A stretch of 64,000 bases of DNA from Coptis chinensis (GCA_015680905.1 CM027378.1:85775501-85839500); one strand, 5' to 3'. Numbered from the stretch's first letter, positions 1 to 12,808 are shown. The notes: generated from the letters alone by a model not told the origin. Made by a program: numbers and translations.

Positions 1-257
1 CGATATGAACGACCGCACCATTTAGTTCATAATAGCGGGTACACGCTTACACATACAAACATTCCTCTCATACACAAGACAAGGCATAAAGCGAAAAGAG
101 CAACAAGATTCACATTCAAGCGGTGGCGACCTAACTAACAACAAGAACACCCGGTTCCACAGATTAACCGTCTTGGCGAGAATACTCGGAAATCTAGCAC
201 AATTAAACATTCAAGATCATCGATCAATAACAAAGCGAAGACAAGCGGTGCCCGAAG

Positions 258-2652
258 TCAAACCTGAGGAAACCATTTATTGTTTACTGACCGAGGCCCA
301 TTACAACGGCATGTAATAAAGCGGTATCTTAAACATTTTTCGCTTAAACCTTCTCCAAGAATCACATTCAAAGCGGACCACGGAGCTTGCACCAACGGAG
401 GACGCCACAACTGCATCAAGACCAACCACGGGGAGATCATGGACCCCTGAAGGCCGCTTTCGCTCGGCAAACCCGGCCGAGGGAGGGTGACACGATCGCA
501 GAATAGGGCCCCGGCCGCTTGCCGGTCGCGCCGAGCTTCGCCGAAATCCGGCGTTCGCTCCTCCCGCGCGGTCGTCCATTTTTTTTTTCCGCTCCTCCAC
601 CTCGGCCGACGGATGGCGAGATAGGCCTCTTTGGCTTGCAGAGTGGAAGTCTTACAGCGTTCAGCATAATCGTTCGCTGCGGCTAGTTGGCCCCTCAACG
701 CCTCCACCTCATGTTTCAACTCGATCGACTCGTTCACCGCAGAGGTCTTCTCCAGAGTCAGAGCAATGAGCTGAGGCCTCAGCGCATCCAGTTCGGCCTT
801 TTCTACCTCTTGCACGGCCCAGCAGATTCGATTTCGTCCCTCGGTCCCTTTCGGCGTCCGCTTCTCCAACTTCGGCTATCTCAAGCGGCGTCTCAAACCA
901 CGGTACCCGGCGATCAAGCGCGGACGGATCGCACCATACATCAGATCATTATCAAACAACAAAGATTCGCCGCGAATAACACGATCAAGAAGAGCCAAAA
1001 CATACTTACGGGCACATCGCCTTTGTCCATCCCCCCTCGGTTCGACTCCGGCTCCGCAGATCCAAGTCTTTTCCTATCACCGTCTAGGGTCATCCCCTCT
1101 AACAGCAAGCGGCTATAGGGGCGGACTTTGTAGCTGATCGGACCTCCTCCTCACATAACGTTTCTTCCCGGATACCTCATCAATGTACATCAAGTTGCGC
1201 TCCATTCGTCCTTCCCAAGATCTTGGATCGCCCTTTACGGTCTCTCTCAGCGCTAACCTTTCCCTTCATCTTGCCAGAGGGATCTCCAACAACCCTGGGT
1301 CGAGCGACCTCCGGGGCAACCTCAGGGGCGTCCTCACCTAGGTTACTGAAGTCGGGCATCGACCTCGCCCTCGGGTTGCGAGCCGCCTCTTCCCCGATTC
1401 AGACTTCACCACCGGTGCGGTCAACCGATACCCGGCGGCAGCTTTTCGGCGGTCGACACAGGATGTCAAAGGCGTCATCGGTCGAAGGGCGTCCTCTCGC
1501 CCCCCCCGCTCCGGACCGAAAGCCCGGCCTCCCAAAGGTCGCTTCACCCCAGTACGGCTCCGTTGCCTATCTTCCCGCGTCACCAGATCGCTCTTACGCT
1601 TTTCCATCACAGCTTTCTTCGACGGATTCCCACTCAAGTTACCCCGTGCTCGGGCTTTCTGTTCTACTCTTTTTTCCCGGATGGCAGGTCTTTCGCGCTC
1701 TTCAAAGAAATACGCAACTTATGGTAGCTTAGCCTGTTTTTCGTCTCGCGACAAGCAAGCGAACTTCTCGATCACTTGTCGACTTGACTCCTTTTTCAGG
1801 CGAATATCTGCATAACCAACAAGACAACAGATTCAGTAAAAGTTCTACGAAATCAAGTTAGCCTAATCAGACAACACGCTTCCACCCACCAGTAAAGTTG
1901 CATACTTTATGGTTCACACTGAACCCGCTAGCACAGTAGCGTCCTACAAGGAGCAGCGGTCGTTTGTCCCACGACTCGTTACTTTTATCGTCCAGAACGC
2001 GCGACAGCGTAGCTCGTGTTTGCAGGCTAAAGTTCAGCGACCTAGATTGCTTTACGAGGTAGTGCTCGATTACATCAGCGACCTCGATCCTGTACTCACC
2101 ACTGGCGTTCAAGAGATCAAAAACCTTAAATAGTCGCCATGTGTTCCCCACAAACTAAACAGGCGCCTTGCCATAGCGGTTCAGGAACTCGCAAACCAGC
2201 TTGGAGAACGGTATCGTCATGTGCGCCCTCAGCTGTCCCTCACAGATGATCACCCCATTATGTGGGGGGGTATACCTCTCGCTAAAAACCATAGCGTTCC
2301 GATCAGGCTCATGGATCTCCAGATCACTTATGGTTATCCCATATTTCTTTCGCAGATATAGGAACGCCCTAACAGCATGTCTATCCACAGCCCTAGGCGG
2401 CGGACCGCTTGAAGAAGACGACCCCTCACCGCGACCTGAAGTGCTAGCTTCAGCAGCTACAGACGCAGATCGAGCCACATCTTCCTCACTGCCAGCCCTC
2501 TCAGCCGCCTCGCCTTCATCAACACTCTCACCCATCCCACACACAGACTCATCTCTATCATCACCTTCGTCATCCCAACCAAGAGACACTTCACGAACCT
2601 CATTAGATCGAGTGTCATCGGAGTCAGACATTTTCTCTTCTAAACCTAACAA
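258..2652 (-). pseudogene. Minus-strand ORF of Retand-like element (gypsy-type transposon domain, coiled coil; fossil)
   Basis: Several open stretches on the minus strand look like parts of one gene. At the right (2652-2155) is a Ser/Glu/Asp-rich acidic leader followed by a segment with RKKYGITISDLEIHEPDR and LRAHMTIPFSKLVCEFLNRY. This resembles the Pfam 'putative gypsy type transposon' domain (Transposase_28). A further conserved-looking piece with a Trp/Phe-rich end lies at 2151-1867, a basic Arg/Lys-rich linker around 1637-1338, and a Leu/Glu/Ala-rich coiled coil around 869-660. The role of these proteins is unknown. The region is decayed. It is comparable to the minus-strand ORFs at 58.9-62 kb. 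Confidence 0.6.
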
Positions 2653-3024
2653 ATCTAGCTACTAGTATCTAACAGCGTATCCTAACAACTCTAACACAGA
2701 GGCGTAGCACCACACAAGAAGAAGAGGTTCAAAAATGGCAGAGAACTAACCTGAAGAATGATGCGGTAATGGAGTTAAATCTACCGCACGGCGACCAAAT
2801 GAAGTCTCACCAGAAAGCAAGTAAAATTTTTGAGCAACCGCCCCTCCGGTTTCAAGGCATCATGATTACACCCTAGCCCTAGCGCCCTAACGATTTCCAA
2901 CCAACCGCCCCGTTTTTCACATCCCGAAAGCGGGGCGCCACGTTTTTCTTCGCAGAATCGCCAGATCATCCACGTCGCACACGCGCGTTAAACACTCGCA
3001 CCCACTAGCTCACATGGTTAACAC

Positions 3025-3669
3025 GAGATGTTCCTCACAGATCGTGGGAGATTTCCACCTCTCACATAGTCCACGCGCGCTACCGATCTCTCTCAGCAGG
3101 TCGTTATCACAACCTATACTGAGAGGGAGCTGTGTAGGGGAGTGATATTCTCTATCCAGCACGCGCTTAACATGGTGGAAATAACACATCGACCTATGGA
3201 GACAGTCGCATCCATGAGCGAAGAAACGCGCTGACCGGATCGCAATGTCGCGAACCACGCTTAGGAAGTGACACGGATCCCCTATCCATAAGCAATCATG
3301 ACTAAAGAGTACTTGTACATATCTTGACCGTCGACCATCGATCACGGCCGCCAAGCTACTTGTCTGACCGCCACTCCACATCATTCTGGCCGGACCTATG
3401 AGAACAGTTCTCACATGCCATCCCAATCTCCACCTCACGTTTAGGACACCCTTTACACGTGGAGAGCAAGGATACACGTTCAATCTCTATAAATACCTCT
3501 CCTATGAACTACGCCAGACCTGATTCTACTCTCCCCCTTATAACCCCCTTAGAACCCAGAGTAAGATACGTAGTCAGTTCGCTCTCAAATCGAACTCGGT
3601 CTCATCCAATTATCTATTTCCAGTCCCCTAAAGACTATTTGTAAGGGAAAACCATATCACACCTTTACA
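3025..3669 (+). repeat. LTR of the first Retand-like element (5' edge uncertain)
   Basis: The 3' edge is set by comparison with the LTR ending at 22923: both finish in a similar cacacNtttaca. A TATA box (tataaatacc) lies at about 3487, and a match to the other LTR continues through tgaactacgccagacctga and atacgtagtcagttcgctc. The 5' edge is a guess, because no clear polypurine tract or TG start stands out. The flanking base run gtaaa may be one TSD copy; its partner would be outside the window. Confidence 0.55.
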
Positions 3670-5619
3670 GTAAACTAATCATCAATACTATAATTAATTA
3701 ATCAACAAACAACCTTTGATTACACTTATATACAATATGCATGCACCAAATTCACAAAACAAAAGAGTACAATGTGGTAACCTAATTGGTCGTTTAGATC
3801 AAGCCAAGTAACAAAGCGTCACTAGATCCCATCCTCATTAATTAATGGTCGGTCAAAAAAATCAGATACTAGGTTTTGCCAAAGAAGCAAGTAATAAAGA
3901 AGCTTTTTATTCTTGTTCGCCAGTACTAACTCCATTGTTTTCATTTATGTCAGATCTCCTCGTCATCATTCTATATCTCATGACTCATTACTCCATTACC
4001 ATCCTCATAAATTTCCGTTACTCCATTATTACCTCCCAGAATATTCCATTACATATCATCTATCATCTATTCATGTCCATGGTATTGCCATCTTTTATGC
4101 CAATATATTTTTGGCTAAACATTGCAAGGTGTATTCACTGTATTGCACTATTGCCCAACTTTTATTGATATTATCCATATTTAGATCTTATTACTTGTTC
4201 TTTACTACCAAAAAAACAAAGATGGGTATCCTATTCAGTAACATTTGAAAGTGTTCATGGATATATTTAGTTACAGTTTCCCTTCGCAGGGAAGAACATT
4301 AAATTTCATTGTACAAAAGGCCACAAAATATAGTTAAACATGATGCTTTACCGGTATAATAACCATTAAATGCCAAAGTCACATCATAGTATCATCTAAC
4401 TACTTTAAAGTAACTACTTTAAAGAGAAATGCTCTGTAAACAGTGAAATTTTCCGTTTATACCCCTGACTACGTTTGGTTATTACAATTATTATTAAAAT
4501 GTAGATATGTAATAAAATATGTTATGGAAAGATAAGACTGGTATTTGATCGGTAAAATTTAGACATTTCTCTCTTGATTTAGCACATTATCTTCGGTTTT
4601 ACAAATATTTATAATATTGCCACTGCCCAAAAAACTGGCACACATGGACTCTTCTTTTTGAAATTGAGACATTGTCCTCATTTTTTGCAAATATTTACGT
4701 AATTACCACTGCCCAAAACAACTGCCCACGTGTTAGAAAGCTAGTACATATAATTGCACAATGATAAATAAAAAATTAAAAACTATTATCCCCATCATCA
4801 TCGTCTAATTATTTGCTCCTATTGCAGTTTGGTCCAAGCGCTTCAAGGGGCTTACATAACAGCCACGTGGTGAACAAAATCAAAGTGACAGCCCTACCAA
4901 AAATAACCACATTTATGAGCTCCAAATTTGTCCCTCGTCACACTTAGAAATGAAAAAGAATAGTGGAAAAACTGAAAACAATAAAACCTGATTGAAAGTT
5001 TCAGTCATTTTCACCATAACATACTGAAAAAATAATCAAAAGTTAATTATTTGTAATTATGTATATAAGTTGTGTTCAACATTCTTAGTTTGAACTTATT
5101 TCTAATTGTTATTGGATGTTAAACTCATTTTCGACAAAAATAAAACCAATTTCTTATATTACAATATTTTGAGTATGATATAACCGGAACAAGAAAGAGT
5201 GTATCAAACAATACTACGTTTTAATAGATCAAAGCCTAAGTAGTAGAGGATCAATGTTTTTTGGTTAAAAAATTTCTTGAGGTTATTTACATTTTTACAC
5301 TCATTAGAGAAGAAGATATAGGCAGGAAAGGGGGGTAAAACTGGAAGTTGCAATCGTTGGTATCTTTGGCAAGCTGTCATACTTTACTTGTTAACCACGT
5401 GGCGTGGCCCCTTGGAGCGCTTGGACCCAACTTCGCTGGGAGCAAAAACTCACTCCCCATCACCATCCTCTTTTCTTCTTCTTCTTCATCAACCCAGGAA
5501 GAAATAAAAAAAAAAAAAAAAATAGTCTTTATCTCTTTTTTCACACAACACATTACACACAGAAAACAAGCACATCCTTCTTCTTCATGAAACAAGAAGA
5601 AAGTTATTATTGTTGATTG
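3670..5619. other. Intergenic DNA upstream of the GAUT gene
   Basis: AT-rich, with no convincing coding exon. It contains a diverged tandem duplication (4562-4732) and three CACGTG G-boxes (4727, 4864, 5396). Just before the gene is a CT-rich tract followed by an A16-17 run (5465-5521), typical of a plant 5' leader. The short open frames here show no conserved features. Confidence 0.6.
4727..5401. promoter_or_regulatory. Three G-box (CACGTG) motifs upstream of GAUT
   Basis: CACGTG occurs at 4727-4732, 4864-4869 and 5396-5401. The last is about 220 bp before the GAUT start codon. In plants this palindrome binds bHLH and bZIP factors (PIFs, ABFs). Three copies in under 700 bp of AT-rich DNA is more than chance would suggest, but occupancy and function are inferred only. 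Confidence 0.4.
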
Positions 5620-8600
5620 ATGAGGCAGGGTTTAAAGTGTCAGAGGATATTAATCCTCTCTTTACTTTTTATCTCTGTTTTCACCCCCATCCTTTTTCTT
5701 TCCAAACGTCTCTCCACTTTCACTTCTTCTCTAGGTAACCCTTTTTCCCCCCTTGATTCAATCTCTTTATATTCTATTAATATTATGTTTTCTTGATTCA
5801 TTTATTTTTATGTATTTGTTTCATGAACAGCTCATAAAGAATTTCTTGAAGACTTATCTACCCCTGTAAGTAATCTTATTCAAGTAATTATTTTTATTGA
5901 ATTTTTTGGTAATTTGTTTAGTTATTAAAGATTGTTTTTTGTTGTTGTTTGATTTGATGTAGAAATACAGAACAGATACTTTGAAACTAAACTCGATCCA
6001 ACAGGTTTGCTTTTTGCATTTTTTTTTATTCATTTTGGTGATACGGGGTTTTGTTATTTTATTTTATTTATTTATTTTTAATGTGTAGGAAACAGGAGAA
6101 GGTTTGAAAGAACCACAACTATTTGTGTATAAAGATGAGAAGAGTAATAATAATAATAATAATAATATTCAGTCTATAGTTAGGCATGATGTGAGAGGCA
6201 ATACGGATACAATACATACTAATGGTTGGTGCTTTTGGTACTTTATTTACTTGATTAGTTGTTGTTAGTGATGAGCATTAGTTTAACTAATCACTTGGGG
6301 TTGAACTTTTTATTCTTTAGGAAACAGTCGAGGTGGATCACATTTACACCCAATCAAAGAAAAGGTATGTTTGTTCTTTGCATTTGTCATTTTGTTAATT
6401 GGAGTACTAGGCTGAACGAAGCAAATCATGAAAGCTCTTATGATGAATTTGATATATATACAATGTACTATTGTAACAATGATAATTTTAAGAATGTGGT
6501 ACTGGTTTGGCAAATCGTTGAAAGGGAACGAGAGATGTGTTACTAAGCAACTATTATATATCTCAACAATCAATATTGATTTGAAAACCAAACTTTGTAG
6601 TGCGTTTGAAGTTTGTATTGGGAGATGTGTTTGAAATGGTGAAATCCATGGTGAGTGAGGAGATAATTTTAAGTAAAATTTAAGATTTAAATATCATGAT
6701 GATGAAGTGAGGTATGAAGTAACAACAAGAGAACGATGAATAAGCATATACAGGATAAGTAAGACGTTTGAACACGTTTACATGTAACAAGTGGATTCTA
6801 TTAATTGAAAAGAAGTTACATTCAAGTTTCGCATTCATCGGTTGAAATGGTGGCCCAAGCATATATCCTGAATGTATTTGGCTTGGGCCTAAATAATTAA
6901 AGTTACGAAGTCTGAAAAGAAATTAAGTGCTGGGATTTTTTAAATTGATATTTGATTGCTACAATTTTGAGCGGAGGAGATGGCGTTGTTTAGTTTAGCT
7001 GTCTGCTTACCAACTACTTTGATTTTGGATGCAGGTACATAATCAAACAGTAGCAAAAGTAAGTAATGGGCGCTCTCAGCCCCGGACAGTAAGTGATGAG
7101 AAAGTAAGAGAGATGAAAGATCAGGTGATCAGGGCCAAGGCTTACTTGAATTTTGCGCCTCCAGGCAGCAATTCTCACTTAGTAAAAGAGTTAAGATTGC
7201 GGATAAAAGAGATTGAACGAGCAGTTGGTGAAGCATCCAAGGATTTAGATTTGTCAAGAAGGTATGCTAATGCTTAGTCTAATTGAAAAGATGTTTTCAA
7301 TTGTAAGTAAGTAACCTGAAAATGAGTAGGACAAAAGATAAAATTTTGAAACATCTATCTAAAACCAGAAGATTGTCAGTGCTTTGCAGAAAATGAAATC
7401 CATGGAGGCTGTCCTTTCCAAAGCAGGTCGTATTTACCCTGACTGCTTTTCCATGGCGACTAAACTTCGTGCAATGACCCATAATGCTGAAGAACAGGTC
7501 CAGGCACAGAAAAACCAGGCGAGCTATCTTGTTCAGCTTGCTTCAAGGACTACTCCAAAAGGACTGCACTGCCTATCCATGCGGCTGACTGCAGATTATT
7601 TTGCTCTGCAGCCTGAAGATAGGGTGCTTCCAAACCAACACAGATTGCACAAACCAGATTTCCGTCACTATGCTGTCTTCTCAGACAATAACCTTGCATG
7701 CGCTGTGGTTGTGAACTCTACTATCGCTGCTTCTCGGGTAAAACTTTATCTTTATTATGAACTTTGTTTCAAACTCATTATGTACTTTGTTACTTAGTTT
7801 TCATTTTGCACTTTGGTCTCATGGTTTTTATTACTTGATAGTAGTTGTGTGTCCATTGAAGAAGAAGAGTAATACTAAAAAATGATTATAAAAGATAAAA
7901 ATGTTGGACCTTGACACTTTTGCTAGATCTCTGAACTTGCTTTGAAATAACTAGTTTGCAATTCCCATGTATGTAAGTAGAACCATATGTTGTTGGGACT
8001 GAGACACATCTGTTTTTAGCAGAGAGAGAGAGTCTAATCGTGGTTGATTACTTTGCAGGAGCCAGAAAAAATCATTTTTCATGTGGTGACTGATGCTCTG
8101 AACCTCCCAGCTATATCTATGTGGTTCCTGTTGAATCCTCCTGTACGAGCCACTATTGAGATTAAGAGCATGGATGATTTCGATTGGCTTTATTCCAAGT
8201 ATGGTTCGGCAAGGAAGGTGCAAGTGTCTCGGGATCCCCGATATAATTCACCCCTGAATCATCTCCGTTTCTATCTTCCAGAAATATTCCCTGCACTGAA
8301 TAAGATTGTTCTTCTTGACCATGATGTGGTGGTGCAAAAGGATCTCAAGGGTTTGTGGAGTGTAAACATGAAAGGAAAAGTAAATGGAGCAGTGCAGACT
8401 TGTCGAGAAAGTGACTCATCATTCCAAAGGATGAATAGGCTTATTAACTTTTCAGATCCATTTATTGCAAATTGGTTTGATGTTAAGTCGTGCACATGGG
8501 CATTTGGAATGAACCTGTTTGATCTAAGGGAGTGGAGGCTACAGAATTTGACAGCACTCTACCATCAATACTTGGAATTGGTAAAGGAACTCAAAATCGT

Positions 8601-9369
8601 CTGTTTTTGTATACTAAATATCTACTGTATGCATTATTGTCCCTTATTCATCAAATGCTTGTATACAGTGTAGGTCATTTCTTTGCGTCCTTATGTCGAA
8701 CCGTTTTTTTTACTCTTATGCATTCTTCTGGTATTTATTAAAATTAACATTTATACCATGTCTTGTGTTATCTTAGTCGAGTTTGTAATCCTCTTAGTAT
8801 TTACTTTTTTCAGGATATCCCTATACTGGTTGTACTTGCTGAATGAAATACTGTTCCTTTTAAGATTTCAATTGCATGTTTCAATTTCTATTTTATATCT
8901 GCTGTAGTGCTGTTGGATATGTATTTATTTTAACTTGGGATCTGGATCTAGTCTATGCGTTTGGGGTCTTATCGTGAGCATCAGAGCATGTTGATGTCGT
9001 CTTCTTGTATCATGTTACCGTGTATCACTCTGTCACCGCATACGCTTGCGTATAGGCATTGTGTGCCTAATTTGTGACTGATTGGTTTTGCAGGGAAATA
9101 AGAAGCAGTTGTGGAAAGGCGGAAGCTTGCCCTTGGGTCTAGTTACATTCTACAATCAGACTGTAACTCTAGACCGGAGATGGCACATCCTTGGTCTTGG
9201 CTATGAATCCGGAGTGGGGCGTGGGGAGATTGAACGAGCAGCGGTAATCCACTATGATGGAATTATGAAACCATGGCTAGATATTGGAATTGGGAAGTAC
9301 AAGGGATACTGGAACAGACACGTCAAGTATGACCACCCTTACTTACAACAGTGCAACATCCACGAGTAG
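5620..9369 (+). CDS. GAUT: GAUT-family galacturonosyltransferase (GT8), nine exons
   Basis: Exons read as 5620-5734, 5831-5865, 5963-6004, 6089-6224, 6321-6364, 7035-7261, 7380-7737, 8059-8580 and 9094-9369. All have GT-AG borders and the frame holds throughout: 1755 nt, 584 aa. Residues 10-28 form a signal-anchor, as expected for a type II Golgi protein. Residues 125-319 hold the GAUT stem (RAKAYLNFAPPGSNSH, RLTADYF) leading into the GT8 domain at HYAVFSDN (about 296). LLDHDVVVQ has the metal/UDP-sugar DxD-type site at 406-408, and HYDGIMKPW lies at 546-554. The family transfers galacturonate from UDP-GalA to homogalacturonan in pectin synthesis. The YLQQCNIHE end suggests the GAUT3/5/6 side of the family rather than GAUT1/4, but the exact orthologue is unsure. 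Exon 4 carries an AAT run encoding seven Asn. The short early exons make the first 120 residues the least certain part. Confidence 0.93.
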
Positions 9370-10982
9370 GCAATTGTTATATGGTTGGTATTACAAATCG
9401 ATTCTTCTTTGGTGACATCCAAGAATTAATATTAGGAACTGTGGAATTTGATTCTTTTGGCCATTTATAATCTCATGTAAATCTAAATTTTTTTTACTCT
9501 TTTTCTTTTTCCGGCCATAATTTTAGCTCTGAGTTGGTTTACAATAATAATGGGAGATGGAATAAGAGAGTCTCAGAGGGTTGTAGTGCTAATGTACAAA
9601 AGCCATTTTGAAATACTTACTGTAGTTTGAAACACTTTCTTTGAATGAAACATATTGACTGATATTCTTCTAAAATAAACCTTCCTCTCAAAGCTGTAAC
9701 GGTTTCTGTTTTGTTCCGTAACTAGTTATTTGCTTTCCTGAACTCTTGAAGTTCAAACCAAAGCTTGAAAGAAAGAAAAGTATCCAGATTATTATGACTT
9801 CCACCGTCTGTAACATTTTTTTTTTTATTGGTAAGTCTGTTTTTAAATGAGATCAGTAACTTTTTGATGCTGGCAGGGTTCGAACTCCAGACTGCTGGTA
9901 TCATCGCTCAAAGATTTTACCGCGTCTTTGGAGTCAGGATATTGTATTGGAATATAGCAATATATTTACTTGAAAGTTGAAACAGGTGTTTACGATATAA
10001 ATCAACTGGTACTAGTTAAGCCTTGATATCCAATTTCTTGGCCGAACTCTCTGATTTATATTGTTTTAAAACAATCCAATGTATTGATCGACACGGCTAT
10101 TTTGTTAGGACAGGCTAAACTTAATAAAATCAAATGATGAAATATAATCTCTACTACAAGTATAGCCTATAATGATCGTGGCCTCTTAAATTCATCCAAT
10201 TTTTTTCTGACGCATAATATCCTTAATGAATAATAAAATCAGATACCTAGCTATTTATTAATGAGGACTACTTTGTCTTTTTATGCCTTTATAAATTTTC
10301 AATACCGATATTGTCTTTAAATAAAAATATTGCTTAACTCTTTTAAATAGGAGTAATCAGTCTTTTCATGTGGCAGTATATTAGAAAACCAAATCCACGC
10401 CATTCTCAGATACTATAAATGTCATTTAATTGTTAATAATTGAGTTATTTAATAAGAGGGTAAGAAAAGAGAAAGTGTAATTAGAGAATACAAACCGATT
10501 CTTTTCTCTTCTATTTCTCATAATTTTTTTTTATCACAATGAAACTACTACTCTCATATTGGTCCATGCATAAACGACCAATTGAAAAATCTAATAACCC
10601 CAACTTGGAGATAACTGAGGTGGAGATATACAGGTAACCTCCGATTTCTTAGTTATTTGTTTCTGAATCAATCTATTTCATTTTCAATGACTGTTGGTTC
10701 CATTGATTTTTTTTTTGAAGTTGTGCTTAAGAAAATTTGATTATATCGCACTTGACCCCGTTCAATGATTGTTGGTTCTATTTATATCGCACTGGATTTC
10801 TATCTTCATATCTGCTTAAGAAAACCGTTTTCTATTTTTTTGGAATGACTGAGTAGTGTTTGTTTAATTCGAGCTATGGATGGATTTAGTTGTGGACTTT
10901 CTTGTGATTCTCAAATTGCTGATTAGAGTTTCGATTCACATCTTCAAATATTTTTCGACATGTATGTTTGTTTTAATTATTG

Positions 10983-10984
<2 letters not shown>
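9370..10984. other. GAUT 3' UTR and intergenic DNA
   Basis: The 3' UTR probably runs to about 9650, with several AATAAA-like words. After that the DNA is AT-rich with no coding signal. A stretch at 9818-9950 has a T-rich run and ggttcgaactccagac, which looks like a small retroposon remnant but lacks convincing ends. Confidence 0.5.

Positions 10985-11049
<65 letters not shown>
10985..11049. repeat. (AT)n microsatellite
   Basis: About 32 uninterrupted AT dinucleotides. It is likely length-polymorphic and useful as a marker; no function is implied. Confidence 0.97.
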
Positions 11050-11051
<2 letters not shown>

Positions 11052-11217
11052 AAATTTTTAGGTGAGTCAACTCAAATTTTTTATAAAAAGGTCAACTCAA
11101 TATTTTTGTTTTGTTGGAGTTAATTATAATAAAATAAAAAACACATGGAAATTTTAAAAGAAACTATGATGTAGTTCTTTTGGGAAATTTTTTGTTTATG
11201 AGAATGCTAACTGACTA

Positions 11218-11400
11218 GCTTTTTTTTCTTGGTCATAATTATATATTTCATGTAGGCATATGAATGTATTCCATGTGTTCATGGTATACATTCAAGTTTT
11301 GAGTCGAGGATATATTAGTGGTTCATGGTATATTCACAACAATCCAAGTTTTTTTTCTTGGTCATAATTATATATTTCATGTAGGCATATGAGTGTATGA
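11218..11400. repeat. Direct repeat pair (~50 bp)
   Basis: A run containing ttggtcataattatatattt followed by catgtaggcatatga occurs at about 11228-11265 and again at about 11355-11392, about 127 bp apart and almost identical. The intervening DNA also repeats a tggtata/tcaagtttt pattern. This is consistent with a local tandem duplication of about 127 bp. Confidence 0.75.
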
Positions 11401-12558
11401 AGAAATGCTTAGGGTCTTTTGTAGCAACTGGTGGTGTTACACTATAACATTTATGTAGTGGAGACAAGTAGTTTTGCTGATTTTTCCATTATTGTGATCG
11501 ACTCTATGTTACCATACTTTTTATTAGCATTGTTAGGTGCTATGGTCGTCATATACTATGTGAGTAATGTCTCGCTTATGCACCCTGTCAATACTATCAT
11601 GCTTATGCACGACTAGATGGAGACAATCCTGAATATATATATTTTGGACTTACGTTCTTGGAGCTAAATAGGCGTACATTGCATATGAGTTCATTGTCCC
11701 ATCTCCTTTCTTTCAAGCTATTGTTAGTTTCTGCTGAATTTAATTCATCATTCTATGATACTTAATTTCATTGTGACTTAATTACAAGGGTTGTTTATAA
11801 TGATTTAGCAACTTTCTGAGTTTTGATCTTATGCAACTAATGGTTAATGCAAGGAACTCTACAAAATTCACATTTGCCATTAAGGGCAAGCGGGCTACGA
11901 TGCATATGGTGATTGCATACACTTTTGCCACTCAGTGCAAGCGAGCGTAATCATGCTTTGAACCTATTTTTCCGAATTAGATTGGGGATAAGTAGTCTCC
12001 TTTGCTGCATACATGTGATATACTCTACTTTTTTGTTTTGTTTTATTTTTTTTCCTTTCGTTTTGTTTTGTATTGTACATACAGTTGTCTAATCTGGATC
12101 TTAATGCAGGTCTTTAAGGAATGTCAGGCACCCGATGACTCTAGAAACTCCTTTAAACTCTCTCTGATTAGCTACAAATGTTTTGGAGCTTATGTGAGAA
12201 ACAAAAAAGAAACAAAATCCGGTAATTTTTTTTGGATTTTAATCATCTTCTTGACCCTTTATATATTTTTGCCTACTCTATCTACATGACAGTGTGGTAT
12301 TCATATATGAGCCCTTAGTGCAAAAACTACAAACTGATTTTGCTATATATTTCTATAATAACATGCAGTTGGTTTTGCAAAAGCTTCAGGATTGTGTCGC
12401 GTTGTTACTGTGCATTTTTTGTTCTATAATTGTTGTATTAGGTTTACATTTTGAGGATAGTACCATGGATTAAATGAAGGGCATACAATAGTACTATGTG
12501 AATAATTGGTCTTTCTAAACCAATTATATTTTTATTCATGGTGATCCAATTGGCCCAG
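11401..12558. other. Intergenic DNA left of ClpC fragment 1
   Basis: AT-rich, with no recognised coding exon. A possible exon-like stretch with a CAG border near 12110 gives no recognisable product. Confidence 0.4.
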
Positions 12559-12808
12559 ATCACAAGTTTAATTGACAAAGGTAAAGAGAAAACCAAGACA
12601 AAGAGTGAGGCAAGTGATTCAGGTCCTGTCGTGACAGAAGTTGACATACAACATATTGTGTCTTCAGGGACTGGAATCCCAGTTGACAAAGTATCAAGTG
12701 ATGAGTCTAATAAACTCCTCAAGATGGAAGACACACTCCACCAAAGAATCATTGGTCAGGATGAAGCTGTCAAAGCTATTAGCCGTGCCATCTGCCGAGC
12801 CCGTGTTG
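12559..12808 (+). pseudogene. ClpC chaperone fragment 1 (one exon-like piece)
   Basis: The translation gives [32 protein letters not shown] and ISRAICRAR. This matches the linker before the second AAA+ module of plastid ClpC (Hsp100 chaperone, regulatory partner of the Clp protease). The left edge follows a CAG, as at an acceptor, and the match stops abruptly after the RARV codons. That could be an exon border, so the copy may be DNA-level with introns rather than processed. Trp in the usual SxWTGIP is Gly here. No other ClpC exon was found between 10 and 12.5 kb, so this is a fragment. Confidence 0.85.

Larger units (their letters stand above)
1..3669 (+). mobile_element. Retand-like Ty3/gypsy element, 3' part (fossil)
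   Basis: The window opens inside an LTR retrotransposon. A minus-strand coding region (258-2652) is followed by an LTR whose 3' end lies near 3669. The order, with an antisense ORF between pol and the right LTR, is the one reported for Retand (Tat lineage of Ty3/gypsy). The LTR end resembles the LTR of the larger element at 22.2-22.9 kb: both have a TATA box followed by a shared run around gacctgattctactc. About 400-1700 is clearly more GC-rich than the rest of the window. The element is broken; gag-pol, if present, lies left of the window. Family assignment rests on layout and LTR similarity, not on a search. Confidence 0.7.

Noticed and set aside
1223-1732. 169-codon plus-strand frame.
   Set aside because: High-GC DNA opposite the minus-strand transposon gene gives long chance frames; no supporting motif.
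3845-4248. Two overlapping open frames of ~110 codons rich in Ser, Ile, Tyr and Phe.
   Set aside because: Composition follows AT-rich DNA, with no domain and no start context; upstream of GAUT but not part of it.
9818-9950. SINE-like stretch with a T run and ggttcgaactcc (B-box-like).
   Set aside because: No convincing A box at the right distance and no target duplication found; too short and diverged to name.
12002-12289. Exon-like stretch with CAG border before VFKECQAPDDSRN.
   Set aside because: No link to ClpC in the order of that protein and no recognised family.
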